This document shows positions 23,929 through 30,979 of a DNA stretch of 30,979 nucleotides, piece by piece (position 1 is the stretch's first letter; every line of letters begins with the position of its first letter). Made by a program: the position numbers and the translations under genes. This stretch comes from JBOFMT01 sp051658525 (GTDB lineage: Bacteria; Bacillota_I; Bacilli_A; Erysipelotrichales; Erysipelotrichaceae): contig JBOFMT010000111.1 of NCBI GenBank assembly GCA_051658525.1, positions 1 to 30,979 on the forward strand. The letters run 5' to 3'. A model generated the notes under the pieces. The model worked only from the letters and a program-made list of their open reading frames with translations, ran no database searches and had not been told where the DNA came from.

Positions 23929-25238
23929 GAAAAGTGTAACAACACTTGGGTTCCTTGGTTCTCATAAGAAGTCAATGTAATGTCTCCATGCATCTCCTGC
24001 ATTCGATTTTTCGCAATAAACAATCCAAGTCCATCTCCTGTTGCATCGTTGCGCTGTTCACGGTAATACGCATCAAAAGCATGTGTGATTGCATGTTCAC
24101 TCATCCCGATTCCCGTATCATCAATATGGACAAGCAACTCATTTGGTTTTTGTTCTAACCAAAGGCTGACTTTAGATTCGCTTTTCGAAAACTTTAACGC
24201 ATTGGTGAGTACATTATAGATTACTTGTCTAGCTGCTACTGCATCACACCATACACTCGTATCATCTAGTAGCGACACTTGCAATTCGATTGCTTTGTTA
24301 TCGAATAAGAATTGCATACTAGCAATGACTTGCTCGAGTATGGTAGAGAGTGATTGGACTTTTAAATCCAATCTTGCTTGATCTTGTTGTGCATCCATTA
24401 CATCACTCATATTACGAATCAAATGGGTAATGCCATCGACTTGTTGCAAACAAACGTTTACCGTATTTGCATCTAAGTCCATGACTTCATCCTGCACGGC
24501 TTCTAGATGGTTTTTCAAAATAGTAAGTGGTGTTCGTGTTTCATGCACCATTTGGTCTACACTTTGTTTTCTTGCCATTGCTTTGAGCTTTAACTTTTGA
24601 TCGAGTGTTTGTAAGGTATCTTGAATTGCCTGTATTTCCACTAGCTTACTTGGTTGTATTACCACTTCATTTCCTAATTGTAAGGTTTGAGCTAACTGCG
24701 CCGTTTGTTTCAAATCTCTGGTTGTTTTCTTACTTGCAAAACGCGCTAAAAGACTTGCTAACACAATAACAAACAGAGCAGAACCTAGACCAATCCATAG
24801 CAATTGCACGGTAAAGGATCTAGCAGCTTCATACTGTGCCACTTCACTTACGGTGCTTACTTGCAGTGTTCCAATCATTTCTCCATCTTCACTTAAGATA
24901 ATGGTTTCCGTATACTCATCACGACTGTGCATCATCCCTTTTCTTGCATCTTCTGAAACATCTACGAGGAGTCGATTATCTTCATCGTATAAGCGAATGC
25001 GCGTTATGGGATCAGCAATACGTGACTTATATTCTGCTTGAATGAGTACTTGGCTCAATTCACTCGATAGCGCACGTTCACTAAATGTTGTCAGTTCACT
25101 TAGGGAGCGATTGTATTGTGTAATCAAATAGGAATTAAAGTTTTGATTGACTAAACTTCCTAATAACAACGTATGAACGCCAATTGCGACCACTGCAATT
25201 AAAACCGCAAATCGCATCCATTGCTTTTTCAGTGTCAT
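23913..25238 (-). CDS. Sensor histidine kinase
   Basis: The 441-residue membrane kinase has two transmembrane helices (about 9-31 and 143-166) around an extracellular sensor of about 110 residues, with a PAS-like/CACHE-like segment ITRIRLYDEDNRLLVDVSE. A HAMP-like linker follows, then the H-box DQMVHETRTPLTI with phosphorylated His232; the usual Leu of HELRTPL is Thr here. N-box VIYNVLTNALKFS, G1 DDTGIGM and G2 GDGLGLFIAK complete the ATPase domain. It overlaps the response regulator by four bases and is the last gene of the unit. The signal is unknown. Confidence 0.95.
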   Translation of the reverse strand: MTLKKQWMRFAVLIAVVAIGVHTLLLGSLVNQNFNSYLITQYNRSLSELTTFSERALSSELSQVLIQAEYKSRIADPITRIRLYDEDNRLLVDVSEDARKGMMHSRDEYTETIILSEDGEMIGTLQVSTVSEVAQYEAARSFTVQLLWIGLGSALFVIVLASLLARFASKKTTRDLKQTAQLAQTLQLGNEVVIQPSKLVEIQAIQDTLQTLDQKLKLKAMARKQSVDQMVHETRTPLTILKNHLEAVQDEVMDLDANTVNVCLQQVDGITHLIRNMSDVMDAQQDQARLDLKVQSLSTILEQVIASMQFLFDNKAIELQVSLLDDTSVWCDAVAARQVIYNVLTNALKFSKSESKVSLWLEQKPNELLVHIDDTGIGMSEHAITHAFDAYYREQRNDATGDGLGLFIAKNRMQEMHGDITLTSYENQGTQVLLHFSKTPN

Positions 25239-25918
25239 AGTCCACCCTCCCCGAAGATGTATCCTGCTCCATATTTCGTTTTAATGTAAACAGGGTTTTT
25301 AGGATCTGCTTCTATTTTTTGTCGCAAGCGTTTGATATACGTATCCATACTGCGATCATAACCTTCAAAGCGATCACCAAAACTTTGTTCAATGAGTTGT
25401 TCTCGACTCAGTACCTGACCACGATGTTCCATCAAGGTACGTAATAAAGAAAATTCCACACTGGTAAGTTCAATTTCCTCATGATTTTTATAGCACTTCA
25501 TCGCTTTGATATCTAAACTTAAGCTCAAGTAATCTAGCGTATCTTGTACTTTTGGATATACACGTTTGATGATGGCATGAATGCGTTTCATCACTTCACG
25601 AGCAGAAAACGGTTTGAGCACATAATCATCGACTCCAAGATCAAAACCTTTCAAGCGATCAGCTTCTTCCACTTTTGCCGTCAACATTAAAACGGGAACC
25701 TCACTTGTTTGCCGTATATTTTTCAATACTTCAAACCCGTCGATTCCCGGCATCATTACATCCAAAAGTACAAGATGAATGGTATGCGAGGCGAAGGTTG
25801 ATAGTGCCTGAAAACCGTCCACAGCCACTAGCACGTCAAACCCTTCTTTTCGTGCATATTTTTCTAGTATCAATGCAATTTCTGGTTGATCCTCAACAAT
25901 CAATATGCTTTTTTTCAT
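25235..25918 (-). CDS. OmpR/PhoB family response regulator
   Basis: I start at 25918 (MKKSILIVEDQ), after an AGGTG site; a GTG three codons upstream lies within that site. The 227-residue protein has a receiver domain (1-115) with Glu9-Asp10, phosphoacceptor Asp53 in LLDVMMPG, Thr80 and Lys102 in LKPF. A winged-helix DNA-binding domain follows (about 128-225), with SVEFSLLRTLMEHRGQVLSREQL and the recognition-helix segment RSMDTYIKRLRQKI. Its partner kinase overlaps by four bases. The direct repeats before the SHOCT gene upstream are a good candidate for its own binding site. Confidence 0.96.
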   Translation of the reverse strand: MKKSILIVEDQPEIALILEKYARKEGFDVLVAVDGFQALSTFASHTIHLVLLDVMMPGIDGFEVLKNIRQTSEVPVLMLTAKVEEADRLKGFDLGVDDYVLKPFSAREVMKRIHAIIKRVYPKVQDTLDYLSLSLDIKAMKCYKNHEEIELTSVEFSLLRTLMEHRGQVLSREQLIEQSFGDRFEGYDRSMDTYIKRLRQKIEADPKNPVYIKTKYGAGYIFGEGGL

Positions 25919-25959
25919 ACCACTCACCTCATTATTCTTATTCTATCAAAGCCTAATTG

Positions 25960-26601
25960 TTATGCAAATGTAACAACTTCGACCGTGTCATCGCTGAAAT
26001 CCATGAATTTCGCTTTTTGGTTGCTTACGCGTACCATACCAATCAACGTATCATTTGAAACAATTTCAAATGTATACCCTTTTGTTGTTTTGATTACTTT
26101 TGAGATCGTACCCGTAACACCTTCTTCTTCCAACAATGCTTTTGCTTGTGCTGTTGCATCCGCTTCAGTGATTGTTGTTGTCTCTTCAGTTGTTTCTTTC
26201 TCTGAATCTTGTTTTTTCGAGTTTGTTTTAATTTCACCCGTAGCTTCGTTTACACGGTATTCACTATACGTTCCATCCGCGTTTTTAGCACGTAGGATAA
26301 CATCGTCACCATCCACGATGATCATTGATTCAATATCTAGACCAAGTGTTGTTGCTTGTTCTATTACCGCTGCTTTTAAATCTGCAGTAGCTAGTGCTTC
26401 GCCATCATTTTCAGACTTATCTCCACGTGTCCCAGTTGAAGTTTCATCTTGCGTTGTATCTTGTGTTGTATCTTGTGTTGTATCTTGTGTTTGTTCTTGT
26501 TTGTTCGTTTGTGAGGTTGTATTATCACTTGTAGCTTGTACGGCAACACCCAAACCTAAGCAGATAACACCAACTGCGATTAACCATTTAAGCTTGCTCA
26601 T
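25960..26601 (-). CDS. Secreted PepSY-like protein with a TTQD repeat linker
   Basis: The 213-residue protein starts with a signal peptide or membrane anchor (about 5-23, LKWLIAVGVICLGLGVAVQA). There is no lipobox Cys. A low-complexity, acidic and Thr/Gln-rich linker follows, with repeated TTQD. Two regions then have the alpha-beta pattern of PepSY-like domains: about 70-125 (ALATADLKAAVIEQA ... EYRVNEATGEIK) and 145-205 (ITEADATAQAKALLEEEG ... GYTFEIV). Such domains are found outside the cell and can inhibit proteases or take part in sensing; the match is by pattern only. It overlaps the SHOCT gene by 14 bases and precedes the response regulator by about 40 bases, so it may feed a signal to the kinase. 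Confidence 0.72.
   Translation of the reverse strand: MSKLKWLIAVGVICLGLGVAVQATSDNTTSQTNKQEQTQDTTQDTTQDTTQDETSTGTRGDKSENDGEALATADLKAAVIEQATTLGLDIESMIIVDGDDVILRAKNADGTYSEYRVNEATGEIKTNSKKQDSEKETTEETTTITEADATAQAKALLEEEGVTGTISKVIKTTKGYTFEIVSNDTLIGMVRVSNQKAKFMDFSDDTVEVVTFA
26447..26494 (-). repeat. 12-bp tandem repeat inside the PepSY-like gene
   Basis: Four in-frame copies of TCTTGTGTTGTA (plus-strand view; the first and last slightly diverged) encode TTQD units. Being a multiple of three, copy-number change would only lengthen or shorten the linker. Confidence 0.85.
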
Positions 26602-26911
26602 TGTTTGTCTCCTCTACTGCTACTGTTTCAACTTCTACAGCTTCAACTTCAAGCGTTTCTGTAGCTTCTACACTTGTTTCTCCTAGCAATACACGACGAC
26701 GTGCGAAATACTCTTCTTCACTCAATTCACCTTGAGCAAATTGCATTTTTAATGTTTCTTCCCATTTACTTGGTTTATTTTTTTGTACTTCCTTGACGAT
26801 GTACAATACCAAAGCAACGATTAGTACAATCACACCAACGGTAAAGATGGCAGATCCAATGCTATTCCCGCGCCCACCGTAGTGTGACATCATTCTTGTA
26901 ATTGTGTTCAT
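26588..26911 (-). CDS. SHOCT-domain small membrane protein
   Basis: The 107-residue protein has a single transmembrane helix (about 18-40, IGSAIFTVGVIVLIVALVLYIV) and a SHOCT motif at about 50-77, LKMQFAQGELSEEEYFARRRVLL, the usual short C-terminal domain. The tail is rich in Glu, Val and Thr. SHOCT segments are thought to mediate oligomerisation or protein contacts. The start follows GGAGGT. It is the first gene of a unit with the PepSY-like protein and the two-component system, and overlaps the next gene by 14 bases. Confidence 0.85.
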   Translation of the reverse strand: MNTITRMMSHYGGRGNSIGSAIFTVGVIVLIVALVLYIVKEVQKNKPSKWEETLKMQFAQGELSEEEYFARRRVLLGETSVEATETLEVEAVEVETVAVEETNNEQA

Positions 26912-26948
26912 TTCATACCTCCTAGCAATTTTGATTGCTTACAACTAG

Positions 26949-26982
26949 AGTATAAAAAAACAATATGACACAATTATGACAG
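26949..26982 (-). promoter_or_regulatory. Promoter with Pho-box-like direct repeats before the SHOCT operon
   Basis: Minus-strand -10 TATACT (26949-26954) without a good -35. In its place, two 11-base direct repeats, CTGTCATAATT and GTGTCATATTG (26961-26982), share TGTCATA. They look like the E. coli Pho box, the target of PhoB, an OmpR-family regulator. An activator of that type made by this operon is the likely binder. Confidence 0.7.
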
Positions 26983-26993
26983 TGAAAAAAAAT

Positions 26994-27033
26994 AAAAAAC
27001 AGCATACTTCTTTGAGAAGTATCCTGCTTTTTT
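26994..27033 (-). terminator. Intrinsic terminator after the FtsX-type permease gene
   Basis: Stem ATACTTCT / AGAAGTAT with CAG / CTG outside a G-G mismatch and a 3-base loop, then T-rich sequence on the minus strand. It separates the ABC operon from the SHOCT operon. Confidence 0.82.
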
Positions 27034-27035
27034 GT

Positions 27036-30000
27036 TTATTCTACTGATTTTAATGATTCTACCATTTCAATCTCTTTGAGTGCTTTACGCATCGAAAGAT
27101 TAACCATAATCGAGAAGAACATCGTAATTACAAAACTATAGAAATAACTCATCCACTGGATTTGTTTATCAAAGATGACAGAGTCTTGTTCGACAATACT
27201 CATAATAAAACGATGCATCAATACACCAAGGAAGACACCTGCAAAGCTACCAATAATCGTTAAAACGATATTTTCACGGTAGACATAGCTTTCTACTTCA
27301 CGGTCATAAAAGCCCAATACTTTAATCGTTGCAATTTCACGCATCCGCTCTGAGATATTGACATTGGTCAAATTATACAATACGACAAACGCCAACAAGC
27401 CAGCAGAGAGAATTAAGACAAGTACAACAATATTTAAACTTTCAATCGTTTGATTAAAGCTATCTGCAATCGAGGAATAGAAACTTACACTCGATACTTG
27501 GTCCAACCCATTGATTTGTTCTGCTAGAGCTGTTTCAAGTTGAGGATCGCTCACATTGAGTAAGATGGCAGTTTTATCTGGAATTTGATTGAAGATTTGT
27601 TCATAATACGCATCACTCATCACCATAAAGTGATTGATGTAATTCACAAACACCCCAGAAATATTTACCGTATAGCTTTTGCTATCTACTTCAAAACTAA
27701 ATTGATCTCCAGCTTTAACACCAAGTGTTTTGGCCATTTTTTCTGAAATTAAGACCCCATCTTGTTGTAAGGTTAACAATTTCTTTGTTTGCACGTCCGC
27801 AAGTTCAAAATACATATGATAATCAAAACTAGAATCAAGGCTAATCAAATCAACCATGCTATCTTTTTGATTTAATACAACATTTGTTTGTACAATCGTC
27901 GCTAAGTTGCTGTGTTCTACACCATCCAAGCCTGCGATTTGTGAATACAACGTTTGAATTTCTTTACTCGTTGCATCGCTATCAATACTCACATCTCCAT
28001 CGTATTTTTGAATCACACCAAATTGCTTCTCAACAATTCCACTAATGGAATCACGAATACCAAAACCTGCAAGCAATAAAGCAAAGCAACCTGCAATCCC
28101 AATCACACTCATAAAGAAGCGTTTTTTATAACGGAAGATATTACGAGCAGTTACTTTTTCAGTAAAGCTAAGACGTTTCCAAATAAATCCAATGCGTTCT
28201 AACAAAATACGTTTTCCCACCGTTGGTGCTTTTGGACGCATCAAGGTCGCTGGTGTTTCCACTAACGTTGCATAACTTGCATAGAGGGTGGTCCCTCCAA
28301 TGGCAAATGTAAAGAAGATGGTTGCAACGATCGCGATTTGTAAATCATAGGTCATCACGATACTAGGTAGGGTATACATCATACCCCATGCATTATAGAT
28401 TACATATGGGAATAAATTCATCCCTACCACACAACCTAAAATACTTCCTAAAAAGCTAGCACAAGCTGCATAAATTAAATATTTACTAGCTATGGCAACT
28501 TTACCATAACCAAGTCCTTTTAAGGTTCCAATATAACCGCGTTGTTCATCAACCATGCGTGTCATCGTCGTCAAACAAACAAGGGCAGCAACCAAGATAA
28601 AGAATAGTGGGAACACTTTCGCAATCGATTCCATTTGATTGGTTGCCATACGGTAATCAACAAAACTATAGTTTTTCTCACGACTTAAAATATACCAAGA
28701 AGGCTCTTCTAGTGCTTCTAACTGCGCTTTAGCATTCGCTAGTTCATTGCTTGCTTTCTTCAGTTCGATTAGTCCCTCTTGTTCTTGTTCTAAGAGGACA
28801 CTTCGTGCTTCATCAAGTGCAATTTGTCCAGCAACCACCTGTGATTTCCCCGATTGAATTGCAGCATACGTTTGTTGTTCTTTTTCCGCTAAACTCACTT
28901 TTTGCGTATCCATTTGCGCACGTTGCTCATTTAGATTTTTTTCAGTCGCATCCAGTGCTGCTGGTGTTTGTGCAATCGTTGTTTCAAGTTGAGTGAGTTG
29001 CGTAGCTAACGTAGCTCGTTGCGCTTGTAACCCCTCAAGTGTCGCCTGATCGCTTGTTTGGGCAATTTGCGCATCCAAGCTAGCAATTTGTGTTTGTAAT
29101 GTTGCAACATTTGCTTGTAACTTTGGTAAGCCCGCTAGAAAATTTGCACGTTCTTGCGCTACGCTAGCCAGAGCTGCATCAATGGTCACTAGCCCTTGTT
29201 CTAGTTGGGTTTGCGCCGTAGCAAATTGTGTTTTCGCATCGCTAAGCTGCTGTTCCAACATTGCTAGGGTATTCGTTAAGTTTTGTTGTTGCGTTGCTAA
29301 TTCAGCTTTTCCACTTGCAATGCCTTCTTCAAACAACGCTTTATTTTCTAAATATAAGTCTTCACCCTCTTGAATTTTCGCATAGGCCTCGTCTTTGATT
29401 TCATCAAAACGAATTTGAGCACGCTCACTTCCAAACGTATCCAATACGGATTCCATTGGGCTAACAAAATCTAAATATGCTTGATCAAAGCTATTATAAG
29501 CTTTGGCCCCTTCGATAGTTACTAAGGTTTCTGTATATACTTCCATCGTAAAGTTAGAATCTAAAATACCTACAACACCATCCAAACGCCCATCACCAAG
29601 CTTCGTACTACCCAACTCATAGGAAATGCTATTTGGGCTTTCAACCAATCCAACAACAGTGAAGGTTGTCGTTGTTAATTGTTCACTCAAATCATCTTTT
29701 GGTAAATAGAGGGTAATCTCATCTCCAATCGCATACAATGATTCCATCATCGAAGACACTTTAACTACCGCTTCATCGTTCGATTGGGGTAAACGCCCAT
29801 CTAGCAGTCGGTATTGGTTAATATAATCTGGATTATCCGCACTGGTATCTAACGGTAAACTTTCTACCTTAAATTCAAGTTCCCGCGTTCCTACTTTACT
29901 CATGGCATCCAGTGATTTACTACCATAAACTCCTGCTACTTGTTCTAATGCACGCAGCGCAACAAGATCTTCATCCGTAAATCCCATCGTAGAAACTAAG

Positions 30001-30179
30001 GAAAAATCGCGGAAATTGGTTTCATCGTAATAGCGGTCTACATTGTTTCGCATCACCGGTGCACTCGTTGTTACACCAGTATAGAAAGCAACACCGATCG
30101 CAACGATGAGCATAATAGAAATAAAGCGACCCTTGCTTTTCTTTACTTCTCTGAGGACATCTTTTCGAAACGTTTTCAT
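27036..30179 (-). CDS. FtsX-type ABC transporter permease with large extracellular coiled coil
   Basis: The 1047-residue protein has an N-terminal helix (about 18-38, FISIMLIVAIGVAFYTGV), a MacB-like extracellular region (about 40-250), and a long Gln/Ala/Leu-rich coiled coil (about 265-485). The first FtsX core (about 515-640) follows, then a short cytoplasmic link with the next start of transmembrane sequence (RYKKRFFMSVIGIAGCFALLLAGF, about 685-710), a second extracellular domain and a C-terminal FtsX core (about 915-1035). This is the MacB/BceB-superfamily arrangement with two FtsX units; such proteins usually act as mechanical transducers or exporters rather than importers. The ATPase gene ends one base before it. 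Substrate is unknown; envelope stress, lipid or peptide export are all plausible. Confidence 0.9.
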   Translation of the reverse strand: MKTFRKDVLREVKKSKGRFISIMLIVAIGVAFYTGVTTSAPVMRNNVDRYYDETNFRDFSLVSTMGFTDEDLVALRALEQVAGVYGSKSLDAMSKVGTRELEFKVESLPLDTSADNPDYINQYRLLDGRLPQSNDEAVVKVSSMMESLYAIGDEITLYLPKDDLSEQLTTTTFTVVGLVESPNSISYELGSTKLGDGRLDGVVGILDSNFTMEVYTETLVTIEGAKAYNSFDQAYLDFVSPMESVLDTFGSERAQIRFDEIKDEAYAKIQEGEDLYLENKALFEEGIASGKAELATQQQNLTNTLAMLEQQLSDAKTQFATAQTQLEQGLVTIDAALASVAQERANFLAGLPKLQANVATLQTQIASLDAQIAQTSDQATLEGLQAQRATLATQLTQLETTIAQTPAALDATEKNLNEQRAQMDTQKVSLAEKEQQTYAAIQSGKSQVVAGQIALDEARSVLLEQEQEGLIELKKASNELANAKAQLEALEEPSWYILSREKNYSFVDYRMATNQMESIAKVFPLFFILVAALVCLTTMTRMVDEQRGYIGTLKGLGYGKVAIASKYLIYAACASFLGSILGCVVGMNLFPYVIYNAWGMMYTLPSIVMTYDLQIAIVATIFFTFAIGGTTLYASYATLVETPATLMRPKAPTVGKRILLERIGFIWKRLSFTEKVTARNIFRYKKRFFMSVIGIAGCFALLLAGFGIRDSISGIVEKQFGVIQKYDGDVSIDSDATSKEIQTLYSQIAGLDGVEHSNLATIVQTNVVLNQKDSMVDLISLDSSFDYHMYFELADVQTKKLLTLQQDGVLISEKMAKTLGVKAGDQFSFEVDSKSYTVNISGVFVNYINHFMVMSDAYYEQIFNQIPDKTAILLNVSDPQLETALAEQINGLDQVSSVSFYSSIADSFNQTIESLNIVVLVLILSAGLLAFVVLYNLTNVNISERMREIATIKVLGFYDREVESYVYRENIVLTIIGSFAGVFLGVLMHRFIMSIVEQDSVIFDKQIQWMSYFYSFVITMFFSIMVNLSMRKALKEIEMVESLKSVE

Positions 30180-30180
30180 A

Positions 30181-30885
30181 CTACCACTCTAAGTCCATAA
30201 CATCCATTTTGGTTTCATTGTATTTCATTGAGTCGATCATTCCGTTTTTCACATGAATCACCTTATCCGCAATTGGTGCTAACAAAGAGTTGTGGGTAAT
30301 GACTACAATGGTAGTTCCATAATCACGATTCATTTCTTGTAGTAATTTTAAAATGGCTTTCCCTGTTAAGTAATCCAGCGCCCCCGTTGGTTCATCACAC
30401 AACAATAATTTTGGATTTTTCGCCAAGGCACGAGCAATCGCAACGCGCTGTTGTTCTCCCCCAGATAACTGCGAAGGAAAATTCCCTTTACGATCTTGTA
30501 AATCTACAGCTGCCAACATCGTAGCTGGATCGATAGGATCCTTACAAATTTGGGTAGCTAACTCTACATTTTCAAGTGCTGTCAAGTTTTGTACCAAGTT
30601 ATAAAATTGGAACACAAACCCGATTTCATGACGACGATAGGTCGCTAGTTGCTTGCTATTGTACTTGGTAACTTCCTGTCCATCGACTAGAATTTCTCCA
30701 CTACTCGCCTGGTCCATCCCACCTAGAATATTCAAAATGGTACTTTTTCCAGCACCTGAATTTCCTACAACAATAACAAATTCCCCTTTATTGATCGTAA
30801 AATCCACACCGTTCAAAGCACTAATTTCCACTTCTCCCATGCGATAGATTTTTTTCACGTCTTTAAATTCAATGTACGTATTCAT
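30181..30885 (-). CDS. ABC transporter ATP-binding protein, MacB/LolD type
   Basis: The 234-residue ATPase has Walker A GNSGAGKST, Q-loop FVFQFYNLVQNLTALENV, signature LSGGEQQRVAIARAL, Walker B LLLCDEPTGALD and H-loop VVITHN. FVFQ, ENVELA and EPTGALD mark the MacB/LolD/FtsE subfamily that drives FtsX-type permeases. It is the first gene of the pair, one base before the permease, and has an extended -10 promoter. It acts on the inner membrane face. Confidence 0.96.
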   Translation of the reverse strand: MNTYIEFKDVKKIYRMGEVEISALNGVDFTINKGEFVIVVGNSGAGKSTILNILGGMDQASSGEILVDGQEVTKYNSKQLATYRRHEIGFVFQFYNLVQNLTALENVELATQICKDPIDPATMLAAVDLQDRKGNFPSQLSGGEQQRVAIARALAKNPKLLLCDEPTGALDYLTGKAILKLLQEMNRDYGTTIVVITHNSLLAPIADKVIHVKNGMIDSMKYNETKMDVMDLEW

Positions 30886-30912
30886 ACTTCCATCTCCTAT
30901 CTTAACTTTTTT

Positions 30913-30921
30913 ATTCTATCA
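30913..30921 (-). promoter_or_regulatory. Extended -10 promoter of the ABC ATPase-permease operon
   Basis: Minus-strand TGA-TAGAAT about 28 bases ahead of the start codon, no clear -35. The remaining bases up to 30979 hold no recognised feature. Confidence 0.6.
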
Positions 30922-30979
30922 CATTTTGTAAGACAATTGCCTGCTAACCCGGAAATAACAAAAAATACCACACTTCAAA

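Noticed and set aside
26447..26494. Short tandem repeats as a CRISPR array
   Set aside because: Units are 12 bases with no spacers, in frame within a protein gene, and no cas genes are nearby.
25886..26686. A 266-codon open frame on the plus strand opposite the PepSY-like gene
   Set aside because: It is the mirror of a low-complexity Thr/Gln/Glu coding region, giving runs of Ser, Val and Cys, has no ribosome site, and runs across two well-supported minus-strand genes.

Overview
The window looks like chromosomal DNA from a low-GC Gram-positive bacterium (Bacillota), possibly of the Erysipelotrichia type. This rests on A/T-rich codon use, strong GGAGG-type ribosome binding sites, sigma-A promoters with TATAAT-like and TGn-extended -10 boxes, intrinsic terminators with long T runs, a lipoprotein lipobox, and gene families such as DUF969/DUF979, FtsX-type permeases with extracellular coiled coils and SHOCT proteins. 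The genus assignment is a guess. There are no mobile elements, CRISPR arrays, tRNAs or rRNAs, and no gene-free stretch over 300 bases. The largest gap, about 150 bases at 19114-19265, holds a riboswitch.

Layout. 1-3020: the 3' part of an endonuclease/exonuclease/phosphatase-family gene, then a divergent MATE exporter and MerR regulator sharing a textbook MerR operator. 3025-6082: polyphosphate kinase (ppk) and exopolyphosphatase (ppx). 6185-9431: an operon of DUF969 and DUF979 membrane proteins, an M29-like metallopeptidase and pyroglutamyl peptidase (pcp), suggesting uptake and trimming of peptides or pyroglutamate compounds. 9513-11535: nitroreductase plus aldo/keto reductase, divergent from methionine sulfoxide reductase B. 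11572-14380: MgtE magnesium channel, then a uppP-dedA operon that probably recycles undecaprenyl phosphate. 14498-15763: a secreted or anchored serine hydrolase of the beta-lactamase/PBP fold. 15865-17848: cysteine desulfurase plus a TtcA-type tRNA thiolase. 17926-19261: a CPA-family cation/proton antiporter behind a fluoride (crcB-motif) riboswitch with an overlapping terminator. 19266-23769: a complete branched-chain amino acid ABC transporter (livK-H-M-G-F order of transcription). 23913-26911: a four-gene unit of SHOCT membrane protein, secreted PepSY-like protein, response regulator and histidine kinase, whose promoter carries a Pho-box-like direct repeat. 27036-30885: an ATPase and a large FtsX-type permease with an extracellular coiled coil.

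Except for the first gene, merR and msrB, all genes lie on the minus strand, so transcription runs from high to low coordinates in short operons separated by clear terminators. The strongest regulatory discoveries are the fluoride riboswitch controlling an antiporter rather than CrcB or a CLC-F channel, the 19-bp-spacer MerR promoter, and the direct-repeat site before the SHOCT/PepSY/two-component operon. The most interesting gene associations are DUF969-DUF979-peptidase-pcp and uppP-dedA.
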